Source of the DNA: Rugamonas sp. A1-17
Lineage (GTDB): Bacteria > Pseudomonadota > Gammaproteobacteria > Burkholderiales > Burkholderiaceae_D
DNA: 64,000 nt
Assembly: GCA_025548565.1 (NCBI GenBank)
Contig: JAJLPB010000004.1
Coordinates: forward strand, 124,001 to 188,000
Reading direction: 5' to 3'
Shown here piece after piece: positions 22,623-31,531 of this stretch. Position 1 is the first letter of the stretch; every line of letters begins with the position of its first letter. The notes under the pieces were generated by a model. The model ran no database searches. It saw nothing but the letters and a program-made list of their open reading frames with translations, and was not told where the DNA came from. Position numbers and translations under genes: made by a program.

Positions 22623-24572
22623 TTAATGCGCCGCTGGCGCTTTGGTGCCGCCGTGTTCTTCGCCGCTGCCGCCCAGATAGGCCTCGATCACCTTCGGATC
22701 GCTCTGCACCGCGGCAGGTTTGCCTTCGGCGATCTTCTGGCCGAAGTCCAGCACCGTCACCGTGTCGGACAAGGCCATCACCACGTCCATGTGGTGCTCG
22801 ATCAGGATGATGGTGATGCCGTGGTCGCGAATCTTGCGGATGATCGCCATCAGCTCCTTGATGTCCGGCGCGGTCAGGCCGGCCGCCGGTTCATCCAGCA
22901 GCAGCAGGCGCGGATTGAGGCCCAGCGCGCGGCCTATCTCCAGCAGGCGTTGTTTGCCGTACGGGAGATTGCGTGCCTCCTCGTTGGCCATCGCCGTCAG
23001 GCCGACGAATTCCAGGATGCTGGCGGCCCGTTCGCGCGCGGCGCGTTCCTCGCGCTTGTAGCGCGGCGTCTGCAGCATCACGTCGAGCACATTCGATTCG
23101 AAGGTGTTATGCAGGCCGACCAGCACGTTCTCGGTCGCCGTCATCTCGCCGAACAGCTGCACGTTCTGGAAGGTGCGCGCCACGCCGCCCAGCGCGATCT
23201 GGGACGGCGTGCGGCCGGAGATCGCCGCGCCGGCGAACGACACCTTGCCGGCGGTGGGCTTGTAGATCCCGGTCAGCACATTCATCATCGTGCTCTTGCC
23301 GGAGCCGTTAGGGCCGATCAGGCCATGCACCGATCCCTGCACCACATCCAGGTCGACCTGGTTGAGCGCCTTCAGGCCGCCGAACTGCATCAGGATGCGG
23401 TCCACGCTGAGCAGCGTCTCGCCGGCCGCGCCGCCCTGGGCGCGCGCGAACGGCTCGGCGCCGCTGGCCTGAACCGCCTGGGCGTGCACGGCGCCACGCC
23501 CCATCAGGCTTTGCAGGAATCCGACGATGCCGTCCTGCAGATAGTAGACCACGAACAGCGTCATCAACCCGAAGATAGTCAGGCGCCAGTCGACGATGTT
23601 TTCCAGCTTATAGGAATACGCGGCCATGCCGATGGTGGCGCCCAGCGGCACCATCACGCCGCGCACGGTGGCACGCCGCTTGACCAGCATCAGCGCGGCG
23701 CCGATGACGCCCAGCACGGCGGCCGCCACGGCGATCTGGCGGAACAGTTCAATATCGGCCAGCAGGCTGGGAAGCATCACCACGATCATCGCGCCGATCA
23801 GTGAACCGGAACGGGTCTTGCGGCCGCCCATGATCACCGCCAGCAGGAACAGGATGGTCAGCTCGAAGTTGTAGGTGTTCGGCGAGATGTACTCCTCCGA
23901 ATATGCATACAGGCTGCCGGCCAGGCCCGCGAAGCCGGCGCTGATGATGAAGGCATACACCTTGTAGCGGTACACCGATACGCCCATGCAGTCGGAGGCG
24001 ATCGGGCTGTCGCGCAGCGCTTCGAAGGCGCGGCCCAGGTTCGACTTCAATATGCGGTGCACCACGATCAGCGACACCACCATCAGCGCCGCCACCATGT
24101 AGTAGTAGCTTACCTCGCCGAGCTTCTGGCCGATGATGGTCGGCTTGGCGATCTTGATGCCCATCGGGCCTTCGGTGAGGAAGGTCATCTCGTTGATCAG
24201 GATCTGGATGATGGTGCCGAAGGCCAGCGTGACCATCGCCAGATACGGGCCGGTGACTCGCAAGGCCGGCAGCGCGAGGATGGCGCCGAACACCGCGGCG
24301 CCGGCCACGCTGGCCGGGATCGCGATCCAGAACGGCGCGCCAAGCTTGAACACCAACACGCCGGTGGCGTACGAGCCGATGCCGAACAGGCCCGCGTGGC
24401 CCAGCGACACCTGCCCGGTGTAGCCGACCACGATGTCCAACCCGAACAGCAGGATGGCGTAGATCAGGATCGTCTCGAACAAATGGATGTAGTACGGATT
24501 GGGGATCAGCACCGGATACAGCACCAGCGCCGCCAGGCCCACGATGCTCGCCGCGAGGAGTTTCTTGTTCAT
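22623..24572 (-). CDS. Fused LivM permease - LivG ATPase
   Basis: A 649-residue two-domain protein. Residues ~1-340 are a LivM-type permease with about nine membrane segments and the family motif GYTGQVSLGHAGLFGIG near residue 55. After a short Ala/Gln-rich linker, residues ~385-640 are a LivG-type ATPase with Walker A (GPNGSGKST, near 420), the signature NLPYGKQRLLEIGRAL, Walker B (LLLLDEPAAGL) and a LIEHHMDVV switch region. Separate genes are usual in enterobacteria; fused forms are known in Burkholderiales. No frameshift or stop breaks the join, so the fusion looks genuine. It lies 3 bases after livH. Confidence 0.93.
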   Translation of the reverse strand: MNKKLLAASIVGLAALVLYPVLIPNPYYIHLFETILIYAILLFGLDIVVGYTGQVSLGHAGLFGIGSYATGVLVFKLGAPFWIAIPASVAGAAVFGAILALPALRVTGPYLAMVTLAFGTIIQILINEMTFLTEGPMGIKIAKPTIIGQKLGEVSYYYMVAALMVVSLIVVHRILKSNLGRAFEALRDSPIASDCMGVSVYRYKVYAFIISAGFAGLAGSLYAYSEEYISPNTYNFELTILFLLAVIMGGRKTRSGSLIGAMIVVMLPSLLADIELFRQIAVAAAVLGVIGAALMLVKRRATVRGVMVPLGATIGMAAYSYKLENIVDWRLTIFGLMTLFVVYYLQDGIVGFLQSLMGRGAVHAQAVQASGAEPFARAQGGAAGETLLSVDRILMQFGGLKALNQVDLDVVQGSVHGLIGPNGSGKSTMMNVLTGIYKPTAGKVSFAGAAISGRTPSQIALGGVARTFQNVQLFGEMTATENVLVGLHNTFESNVLDVMLQTPRYKREERAARERAASILEFVGLTAMANEEARNLPYGKQRLLEIGRALGLNPRLLLLDEPAAGLTAPDIKELMAIIRKIRDHGITIILIEHHMDVVMALSDTVTVLDFGQKIAEGKPAAVQSDPKVIEAYLGGSGEEHGGTKAPAAH

Positions 24573-24575
24573 GTC

Positions 24576-25466
24576 TCAGACCTTTTTGATGGCGGCTTTG
24601 CCGAACAGGCCGGACGGCTTGATCGCCAGTACCAGCAAGAGCAGCAGCAATCCCGGTACTTCCTTGTAGCCGGTCGAAACGTAGTAGCCGGTGGTGGTCT
24701 CGGCGATGCCCAGTATCAGGCCGCCGACGATGGCGCCGACGCCGGAGGTCAGCCCGCCGATGATCGCCACGGCGAACGCCTTCAGGCCGAGCGAGGCGCC
24801 CATGGTGGCGCCGGTGAGCGTGAGCGGCGCCACCAGCACGCCGGCAAACGCCGCCGTCGCCGACGACAGCGCGTACGAGAAGGTGATCACCATGCGGGTG
24901 TTAATCCCCATCAGGCCGGCCGCGTCGCGGTCGTTGGCGGTGGCCACCACCGCCTTGCCGTAGATCGATTTGCGGTTGAAGATCTCCACCGCCGCCATGA
25001 TCGCCAACGCGCCGACGATCACCGCCACCTGCATCGGCTGCACGTTCGCGCCCAGCACCTGGAACGGCGCGGAGCTCAATGGCGACGGGAAGGTCAGGTC
25101 GTCCTTGCCCCAGATATTCTCGGCCACGTTCTTGAAGATGATGGCCAGCGCGATGGTCGACATGATCCAGCCGAACTCCGACTTGATTTTGATCGCCGGC
25201 CGCACGCCTATCCACTCGACGAACATACCTTGCAGCGCGCCGAACACGATCACCAGGGGAATCATCAGCAGGTAGCTCATGTAAGGCCCGCCGTGGATGG
25301 TGCCGACCAGGCTAAGTCCGACCAATGCGCCCAGCATCAGCGATTCCCCCTGGCCGAAGTTGAGCGTGCCGGACGTGGCGAAGGTAAGCTGATAGCCGAA
25401 CGCGATGACGGCGTAGATCATGCCGAGCGCGATGCCGCTGAATGCCAGTTGCAGGAAGATTTCCAT
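24576..25466 (-). CDS. livH: Branched-chain amino-acid ABC transporter permease LivH
   Basis: A 296-residue inner-membrane permease of the HAAT family with about eight hydrophobic segments and the characteristic GIALGMIYAVIAFGYQLTFATSG start and NFGQGE segment. The ATG at 25466 (MEIFLQLAFSG) was chosen over an in-frame start 17 codons upstream because family members start here; the longer form would run into the terminator-like hairpin before the gene. It forms the membrane channel with the LivM half of the downstream fusion. Confidence 0.93.
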   Translation of the reverse strand: MEIFLQLAFSGIALGMIYAVIAFGYQLTFATSGTLNFGQGESLMLGALVGLSLVGTIHGGPYMSYLLMIPLVIVFGALQGMFVEWIGVRPAIKIKSEFGWIMSTIALAIIFKNVAENIWGKDDLTFPSPLSSAPFQVLGANVQPMQVAVIVGALAIMAAVEIFNRKSIYGKAVVATANDRDAAGLMGINTRMVITFSYALSSATAAFAGVLVAPLTLTGATMGASLGLKAFAVAIIGGLTSGVGAIVGGLILGIAETTTGYYVSTGYKEVPGLLLLLLVLAIKPSGLFGKAAIKKV

Positions 25467-25490
25467 GATAACCACCACTTTAGGACGACA

Positions 25491-25525
25491 AGAAAAAGGC
25501 CAGGCTTGAATCCTCAAGACTGGCC
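25491..25525 (-). terminator. Terminator/attenuator between livK and livH
   Basis: On the minus strand GGCCAG-T-CTTGA-GGAT-TCAAG-C-CTGGCC forms a 12-bp hairpin with one mismatch, followed by TTTTT. It sits just after the livK stop. A partial terminator here would make the binding protein more abundant than the membrane components. Confidence 0.75.
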
Positions 25526-25544
25526 AGTACGAAGACCTGCGAGC

Positions 25545-26702
25545 TTACTTGGCCAGCACTACTTTGCCATCTTTGACTTCGCCGAAGACGGTGATGTCGG
25601 CGGTGATCGCTTCGTGATTGTCTTTGCTGAACGGCTTGTTGTAGGTGGTGACGACACCGTCGATTTTCTCGTTCAGGTTTTCCAGCGCGGCCTTGACTTT
25701 AGGGCCGTCGGTGGAACCGGCCTGCTTGATGGCCGCCGCCAGCAGGTAGATCGAATCGTAGCCCTGTGCCGCCGACACCGGCGACGGCATGCGGTCGCCG
25801 GGCGGATGGTAGGCCTTGACGTAAGCATCGATGAAGGCCTTGCGCTTCGGCGTGTTCGGATCCTGGATGAAGGTCTGCGGCATGCGGGTGCCGTTGCCGT
25901 TCTTGCCGGCGTTGTCGATGAAGTTAGCCATCGACAGCGTCCAGCTGCCGATCAGCGGGACTTTCCAGCCCAGTTTTTCCATGCCGTTGGCGATCTGCGC
26001 CAGCTCCGGGCCGATACCGTAGGTCAGCACCACTTCGGCGCCGGCCTGCTTGGCCTTGAGCAGCTGGGCCGTCATGTCGACGTCCTTCAGGTTGTATTTT
26101 TCGATGGCGACGGCGCTCATCTTCTTCAAGGCCAGCGCTTTCTCCAGGTCCTCGCGGCCAAGCTGGCCGTAGTTGGTGGAGTCGGCCAGGATGGCGACCT
26201 TCTTGAACTTGCGGTGGTCGACCGCTTCCTGCACGATCATGTGCGACTGGATGGTGTCGTTGGCGGAGTTGCGGAAGATGTAGTTCTCAGGCTGGTCGGC
26301 GAACTGGCGGGTAACGATGGAGCCGGTGGCGACGTTGTTCATGACCGGGATCTTGGCTTCCTGGTAGAAGCGCTGCGAAGCCAGGGCCACGCCGGTGTTG
26401 ATGTAGCCGACGGTGGCCGCGACCTTTTCCTTGTTGATCAACTCCTGGGCGATCTGCACGCCGCGCTCGTTCTTGGCTTCGTCGTCGCGCTCCACCAGCT
26501 GGATCTGGCGGCCCAGCAGGCCGCCCTTGGCGTTGATCTCCGCCACGGCCAGCTTGACGCCGTCGCGCATGGACACGCCCATCGGCGCGGATCCGCCGGT
26601 GAAAGGACCGGCCACGCCGATCTTGATGGGGTCAGCCGCCATCGAGGAAGCCGAGAAACCGAGTGCCATGCCTGCAACGAGCAATTTCAACTTGAAATTC
26701 AT
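25545..26702 (-). CDS. livK: Branched-chain amino-acid-binding periplasmic protein
   Basis: A 385-residue periplasmic binding protein (Peripla_BP_6 / LivJK family). MNFKLKLLVAGMALGFSASSMAA is a signal peptide with cleavage after SMA, and the mature part opens with DPIKIGVAGPFTGGSAPMG, the usual first strand and ligand loop. The start at 26702 is supported by CAGGAGATCACAG upstream; a longer open frame to 26867 carries no signal peptide at its start and crosses the promoter. It feeds ligand to LivH/LivMG/LivF downstream. Confidence 0.93.
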   Translation of the reverse strand: MNFKLKLLVAGMALGFSASSMAADPIKIGVAGPFTGGSAPMGVSMRDGVKLAVAEINAKGGLLGRQIQLVERDDEAKNERGVQIAQELINKEKVAATVGYINTGVALASQRFYQEAKIPVMNNVATGSIVTRQFADQPENYIFRNSANDTIQSHMIVQEAVDHRKFKKVAILADSTNYGQLGREDLEKALALKKMSAVAIEKYNLKDVDMTAQLLKAKQAGAEVVLTYGIGPELAQIANGMEKLGWKVPLIGSWTLSMANFIDNAGKNGNGTRMPQTFIQDPNTPKRKAFIDAYVKAYHPPGDRMPSPVSAAQGYDSIYLLAAAIKQAGSTDGPKVKAALENLNEKIDGVVTTYNKPFSKDNHEAITADITVFGEVKDGKVVLAK

Positions 26703-26783
26703 CTGTGATCTCCTGTTTACAACGTTCTTATAGTAGTCGCTTACGTGGGAAATTCGGCCGGATGGGCTCCCCATCGATGGGCC

Positions 26784-26812
26784 ATTGTAGGGTAGTAGAT
26801 CGGTAGCGGCAA
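26784..26812 (-). promoter_or_regulatory. Promoter of the liv operon
   Basis: TTGCCG and TACAAT are separated by 17 bases on the minus strand, ~82 bases upstream of the livK start. The 200-base gap between livK and the neighbouring Sel1 gene has no other obvious signal. Confidence 0.55.
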
Positions 26813-26900
26813 CAGATAGATGTGCGGCATCGCAGCAAGCCGCGGAGGGGCCGCCGCGTGTAAGCAAGCAGTAAGGAAGGCGTGCCTCGGCGGGCCGGAA

Positions 26901-27425
26901 TTACATGCCGGAGGTGCGCTGCGCCAGGGCGCGATTGGCGAAGCGCATCTGCGTTTCGGACAGCGCCTCGTTGCGGTCGAAGCCCATGGAGCCGTCGCGC
27001 AGGCCGATGGCCATCGCCATCACCGCTTCAGGATACTCCAGATCGGCGGCTTTTTCTATCAGGTGGCGTGCGGCCTGCTCGTCGCGCTTGACGCCGTCGC
27101 CGCTCAGGTAAAGGTTCGCCAGCGCGAACATCGCGGCAGGCATCTGGCGGTCGGCCGCGAACTTCAACCAATGGGCCGCAGCCTTGGCGTCGCGCGCGAC
27201 CGCCATGCCGTTCCGGTACATCATGCCCAGATAGTAGGCGGCCAGCGGATCGCCGGCCTTGGCGGCGGCGCTGAAGATCGAAAACGCTTTCGGCAGATTG
27301 GCGGCCACGCCCGAGCCGCCGCGCAGGTACAGGCGCGCCTCGTCGACCGGCCCGGCCACGGCGTGGCCAGCGATTCCGATCGCCGCCAGCACACAAGCAG
27401 CCAGCACTCTTCGCACCTGCTTCAT
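26901..27425 (-). CDS. Exported Sel1-repeat protein
   Basis: A 174-residue protein with signal peptide MKQVRRVLAACVLAAIGIAGHAVA followed by Sel1-like (TPR-related) repeats of ~36 residues, recognisable by A-x-Y-x-L-G-x-M-Y and A-A-H-W-L-K-x-A-A elements. Such proteins act as periplasmic protein-interaction scaffolds. Two starts compete: an ATG at 27440 overlapping the upstream stop (ATGA) and the ATG at 27425. The latter is preferred because GGAGG precedes it by five bases and it opens directly with the charged n-region. Co-transcribed with the upstream nucleotidase gene. Specific role unknown. Confidence 0.85.
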   Translation of the reverse strand: MKQVRRVLAACVLAAIGIAGHAVAGPVDEARLYLRGGSGVAANLPKAFSIFSAAAKAGDPLAAYYLGMMYRNGMAVARDAKAAAHWLKFAADRQMPAAMFALANLYLSGDGVKRDEQAARHLIEKAADLEYPEAVMAMAIGLRDGSMGFDRNEALSETQMRFANRALAQRTSGM

Positions 27426-27436
27426 TTGTCCTCCGC

Positions 27437-29452
27437 TCATTTAGCCAAATCGATGGCGTACAGGGCCAGGCCCTTGCCGCCGCCATCGTCCATTTTAATC
27501 TGGGTGACAGCCTTCAGGCCCGCCTCCCTCGCCAGCTCCACCATGTTGGGGGCGGAGTGAAACACCACCGCGCCCTTGGTCGCCACCGGCGCGAAACGCC
27601 AGCTGCGCGTCGAGCCGTTGCGGGCGCGGGTCACGTTCTTCTGCTGCTGGATGTAGGCGATCAGCACATCGCGGCTGGCGTCCGGGGATGCCAGGACGGT
27701 CTTGCCGCCATCCAGTCCAGGGAAGGCGCCGCCGCCGCTGGCGCGGTAGTTGTTTGTCGCGACCAGGAATTCCTGCGCCGGCGACAGGGCCGCGCCCTTG
27801 TACCGCAATACCGTGATGCGCTGGCCGGCTGGCTTGGTCACGTCGATCTGGTAGCTGATGTCGGCGTCGCTCAACATGTCGAAGTTGAAGCCGGGGACCG
27901 CGGTGTTGACCAGCTCCTGCTGGGCCGCGCTGGCCGGGTCGATGCGGTTGAAACGTTCCGCCGCTTTTTCCAGCCAGGCTTTCAGGCCGGCGCCATCGAT
28001 CTTCACCACATGCAGCGCGTTCGGGTACAGATACAGGTCGGCCACGTTGTTCAGCGCCAGGCCGCCAGGCTTGACGTCGGTGTAGTCGCCCGCGCCGGCG
28101 GCGCCGGCCTTGAACGGCGACGCCATCGACAGCACGGGCAGCGCCGCGTACCGCGGCATATTGGCCTTGACGTAGTGTTGCACATAGGCGGTCTGCGCCT
28201 GGTTCACCACTTCGATGGCGCTGCTGTCGCCGACATCGGCAAAATAGGTCGTCATGCGGAAGTCGCTGCTGCCGACCGGCGTTTTCACGTAGCGGATGGT
28301 GGCCTCGTGCTCCGCAGCGACCAATGGTGCGATGGCGGGATCGGCGGCGACGTAGCTGCCATCGGCGTTCCGCGTCGAGCGGGCTTCGACCGTGGTGCGG
28401 CTCTTGTCCACCACCCAGGCCTTGCCGTCGTACTTCAGGCGCAGGCCGATCACGCCCAGGTGCTTGCCCCACAGGTTGGCCATCACGGCGGGCACGCCGT
28501 GGACCGTGCCCCTGGCCTTGTCCACGTCCGGCAGGCCGAATTCCGGCACCTTGCTGGCGGCGTCCGGGAACGGCTGGTGAGAGTGGCCGATCATCATCGC
28601 GTCCACGCCCGGCACCTGCGCCAGATAGTAGTTGGCGTTCTCCATGTCCGGCGAATATGGCGCGCCATCGAGGCCGCCGTGCGAGATGGCCACCACCAGG
28701 TCCGCGCCCTGCGCACGCATTTGCGGGATGTACTTGAGCGCCGTTTCGCGCACGCCCTCGGCGTAGACTTTACCTTCCAGCCAGTGCTTATCCCACGACA
28801 TGACCACCGTCGGCGCGAAGCCGATGATGCCCACCTTGATCGTCGCCGTCACCGGCTTGCCATCGGGGGCGGTGGCGCTGATCCGGCGCGTGAGGATGCG
28901 GTATGGCTCGAACAGCGGCTGTCTGGTCTTCGCGCTGTAGATATTCGCCAGCACGATGGGGAAGTTTGGCCCGGCGCAGCGCGGCGCGTTGGCCGGCACG
29001 CCGTCCACGTCGAAATGACTGGCGGTGACCTGGTTCAGGTAGGCCAGTCCGTAATTGAATTCGTGGTTGCCGATGCCGCCGCCGTCCACGCCCAGCGCGT
29101 TCATGGCCTTGTAGATGGCCAGCGGTTGCCCGCACGGCACAGGCGCGACCAATGCCTGGTAGTCGGCCAGCGCCGTGCCCTGGATGGCGTCGCCGTTATC
29201 GAGCAGCAGGTTGTTGGGGAATTCGACGCGCGCCTGCTTGATCAGGGTCGCGGTGCGCTCCAGGCCTATCGACGGATCGGCCTTCAGTTTGTAGTAGTCG
29301 TAACTGAGCACGGTCGCGTGCAGGTCGGTGGTTTCCAGCAGCGCCAGCGTGGCCTGCGCGCCCACGGGCGTAGTCTCACCGTGCGGCAGGCCGGCACAGC
29401 CAAGCAACAATGTGGGCAACGCGAGTGTAAGACGGCGAACTGCTGAATGCAT
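27437..29452 (-). CDS. cpdB: Bifunctional 2',3'-cyclic-nucleotide 2'-phosphodiesterase / 3'-nucleotidase (CpdB-like lipoprotein)
   Basis: A 671-residue periplasmic enzyme of the 5'-nucleotidase/UshA-CpdB superfamily. Metallophosphatase motifs are present in order: TDLHATV, DNGDAIQGTALADY (characteristic for CpdB), GNHEFNYGL, and GHSHQPFPD; the C-terminal 5'-nucleotidase domain carries NNYRASGGGAFPG. It hydrolyses 2',3'-cyclic nucleotides and 3'-nucleotides to nucleosides for salvage. The N-terminus (LALPTLLLGCAG) contains a lipobox with Cys19, so the enzyme is probably membrane-anchored rather than soluble as in E. coli. The Sel1-repeat gene follows directly. Confidence 0.9.
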   Translation of the reverse strand: MHSAVRRLTLALPTLLLGCAGLPHGETTPVGAQATLALLETTDLHATVLSYDYYKLKADPSIGLERTATLIKQARVEFPNNLLLDNGDAIQGTALADYQALVAPVPCGQPLAIYKAMNALGVDGGGIGNHEFNYGLAYLNQVTASHFDVDGVPANAPRCAGPNFPIVLANIYSAKTRQPLFEPYRILTRRISATAPDGKPVTATIKVGIIGFAPTVVMSWDKHWLEGKVYAEGVRETALKYIPQMRAQGADLVVAISHGGLDGAPYSPDMENANYYLAQVPGVDAMMIGHSHQPFPDAASKVPEFGLPDVDKARGTVHGVPAVMANLWGKHLGVIGLRLKYDGKAWVVDKSRTTVEARSTRNADGSYVAADPAIAPLVAAEHEATIRYVKTPVGSSDFRMTTYFADVGDSSAIEVVNQAQTAYVQHYVKANMPRYAALPVLSMASPFKAGAAGAGDYTDVKPGGLALNNVADLYLYPNALHVVKIDGAGLKAWLEKAAERFNRIDPASAAQQELVNTAVPGFNFDMLSDADISYQIDVTKPAGQRITVLRYKGAALSPAQEFLVATNNYRASGGGAFPGLDGGKTVLASPDASRDVLIAYIQQQKNVTRARNGSTRSWRFAPVATKGAVVFHSAPNMVELAREAGLKAVTQIKMDDGGGKGLALYAIDLAK

Positions 29453-29678
29453 GAGGGAACTATCTAAAGTTGCAACTTTTTGGCAACGGACCGATGCGCA
29501 ACATCATACGCATCCGATTTCCTTGCATCAAGCAACTTAAGGCGGAGAGGCCATAATTTTATGTCACGTGTGGCAAAAATGTCAGCTTTTTGCATCCTGC
29601 CGGGTAGGCGGCGTGCCGTCCGAGCTTGCTCCGGCGTCGCGCCACCCAATTAGCTGAGAGGGAATGGCCCGGCTAGGG

Positions 29679-29684
29679 TATAAT
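29679..29684 (+). promoter_or_regulatory. -10 element upstream of prfB
   Basis: A perfect TATAAT lies 36 bases before the prfB ATG in the 268-base gap between the divergent cpdB and prfB genes. No convincing -35 hexamer is visible at the right distance. Confidence 0.4.
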
Positions 29685-29720
29685 CGAAGGTTTGATTTCA
29701 GCCTTAGAAAAGAAGAAAAC

Positions 29721-30825
29721 ATGGAAGCCGAACGCATCAACTCCCTCTCCGCCCTGCTCGCCGATCTGACCTCGCGCGAAGCCGAACTTCGGAGGTATCT
29801 TTGACTTCGATAAAAAGTCAGAGAAACTCGAACAAGTAAACGAAGAACTGGAAGACCCGACGGTCTGGAACGACCCGAAAAAGGCCCAGGATCTCGGCAA
29901 GGAAAAGAAATCGCTCGAAGCCATCGTCTTCGCGCTGACCAAGGCCGACACCGACCTCAAAGACATGGGCGACCTGTTCGCCATGGCCAAGGAAGAAGGC
30001 GACGACGACACGCTTGAAGCGCTGATCGTCGACGCCGAGGAAGTCCGCAAGGTCATCGAAGGCATGGAGTTCCGCCGGATGTTCAACAATCCGATGGACC
30101 CGAACAACTGCTTCATCGACATCCAGGCCGGCGCCGGCGGCACCGAGGCCCAGGACTGGGCTTCCATGCTGCTGCGCCAGTACCTGCGCTACGCGGAACG
30201 CAAAGGCTTCAAGGTCGAGGTCATGGAACAATCCGACGGCGAGGTGGCCGGCATCAAGACCGCCACCATCAAGGTCGAAGGCGACTACGCCTACGGCTAC
30301 CTGCGCACCGAGACCGGCGTTCACCGCCTGGTGCGCAAGTCGCCGTTCGACTCGGCCAACGGCCGCCATACCTCGTTCACGTCGCTGTTCGTGTACCCGG
30401 AAGTGGATGACTCGATCGACATCGAGATCAATCCCGCCGACCTGCGCATCGACACCTACCGTGCGTCCGGCGCCGGTGGTCAGCACATTAACAAAACCGA
30501 CTCCGCGGTGCGTCTGACGCACGGCCCGTCCGGCATCGTGGTCCAGTGCCAGAACGACCGCTCGCAGCACCGCAACAAGGCCGAGGCGATGGAAATGCTG
30601 AAGGCGAAGCTGTACGAACTGGAACTGCGCAAGCGCATGAGCGAGCAGCAAAAACTGGAAGACTCCAAGACCGACGTCGGCTGGGGCCACCAGATCCGCT
30701 CCTATGTGCTGGACCAGTCCCGCATCAAGGACTTGCGCACCAACTTCGAGACCGGTAACACCAAGGGCGTGCTGGACGGCGACCTGGACGACTTCATCTC
30801 GGCATCGCTGAAGCAAGGCGTGTAA
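29721..30825 (+). CDS. prfB: Peptide chain release factor 2 (programmed +1 frameshift)
   Basis: RF2 recognises UGA and UAA and triggers peptide release. The gene starts at ATG 29721 ([16 protein letters not shown]), and codon 28 is an in-frame TGA at 29802-29804 directly after CTT. A +1 shift at CTT-TGA-C continues as [11 protein letters not shown] to the TAA at 30825, giving 367 residues, matching the usual ~365. The anticodon-mimic SPF motif ([11 protein letters not shown]) and the catalytic GGQ ([12 protein letters not shown]) are present. The stop overlaps the start of the next gene (TAATG). Annotating only the downstream open frame would lose the N-terminal domain. Confidence 0.96.
29789..29805 (+). 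promoter_or_regulatory. prfB autoregulatory +1 frameshift site
   Basis: The site reads CGGAGGTATCTTTGAC: an SD-like GGAGG placed 3 bases before the slippery CTT, then TGA-C. This matches the classic prfB recoding cassette. When RF2 is scarce, ribosomes pause at UGA and shift +1, restoring RF2 synthesis. Confidence 0.95.
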
Positions 30826-31505
30826 TGAGCTCCCCGAATTCGCAGCGCGCGTTCATCTTCGACATGGACGGCACCATCGTCGACAACATGGCCTTCCACA
30901 CCAAGTCGTGGCTGGCCTTCTTCGCCCGTCGCGGCCACGACCTCGACGCCGATGAGTTCTTCCGCGCCACGGCAGGACGCCAGGGCCATGAAATCATGAG
31001 CACCTACCTGGGCAAGCCGATGTCCAAGGAAGAAAGCGCAGCGCTCGATTTCGAGAAGGAGTCGCTGTACCGCGAGCTGTACGCGCCGCACCTGGCGGCG
31101 GTCGACGGCTTCGAAGCCTTCATCGCCCGCGCCAAAAGCGCCGGCGTCAAGCTGGCCGTGGCCACCGCCGCGCCGAACGAGAACATCGACTTCACGCTCG
31201 ATGGCCTGGACCTGCGCAAGCAATTCGACGCCATCGCCGGCGCCGCCGACGTCGCGCGCGGCAAGCCGGAGCCGGACGTATTCCTGCTGGCGGCGGAGCG
31301 CAGCGGCGCCCTGCCCGTCCACAGCATCGTGTTCGAAGACGCGCCGCTGGGCGTGGAAGCGGCGCGCCGCGCCGGCATGCGCGCGGTGGTGCTGACCACC
31401 ACCCTGCCGGCCGAGGCCTTCGCCGAATTCGACAATGTCATCGCCGTCGTGAGCAACTTCAGCGAGCTGGATGTCGAAGAGCTCTTCGCCGCCGCCATTA
31501 ACTAA
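30825..31505 (+). CDS. HAD-superfamily phosphatase (Gph / beta-phosphoglucomutase-like)
   Basis: A 226-residue cytoplasmic HAD hydrolase. Motif I is [12 protein letters not shown] (nucleophile Asp13, Asp15), motif II the AVATAAP Thr, motif III the Lys of RGKPEPDVF, and motif [17 protein letters not shown]. The helical cap between motifs I and II belongs to the subgroup of phosphoglycolate phosphatases and beta-phosphoglucomutases; the substrate cannot be fixed. Its ATG overlaps the prfB stop by one base, so it is translationally coupled to prfB, with lysS following 26 bases later. Confidence 0.88.
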   Translation: MSSPNSQRAFIFDMDGTIVDNMAFHTKSWLAFFARRGHDLDADEFFRATAGRQGHEIMSTYLGKPMSKEESAALDFEKESLYRELYAPHLAAVDGFEAFIARAKSAGVKLAVATAAPNENIDFTLDGLDLRKQFDAIAGAADVARGKPEPDVFLLAAERSGALPVHSIVFEDAPLGVEAARRAGMRAVVLTTTLPAEAFAEFDNVIAVVSNFSELDVEELFAAAIN

Positions 31506-31531
31506 TCATCACCTCAACAAAAGAACAGACC

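Noticed and set aside
29965..30825. prfB starting at the internal ATG
   Set aside because: This would remove the N-terminal domain; the upstream frame with the TGA recoding site is classic for RF2.
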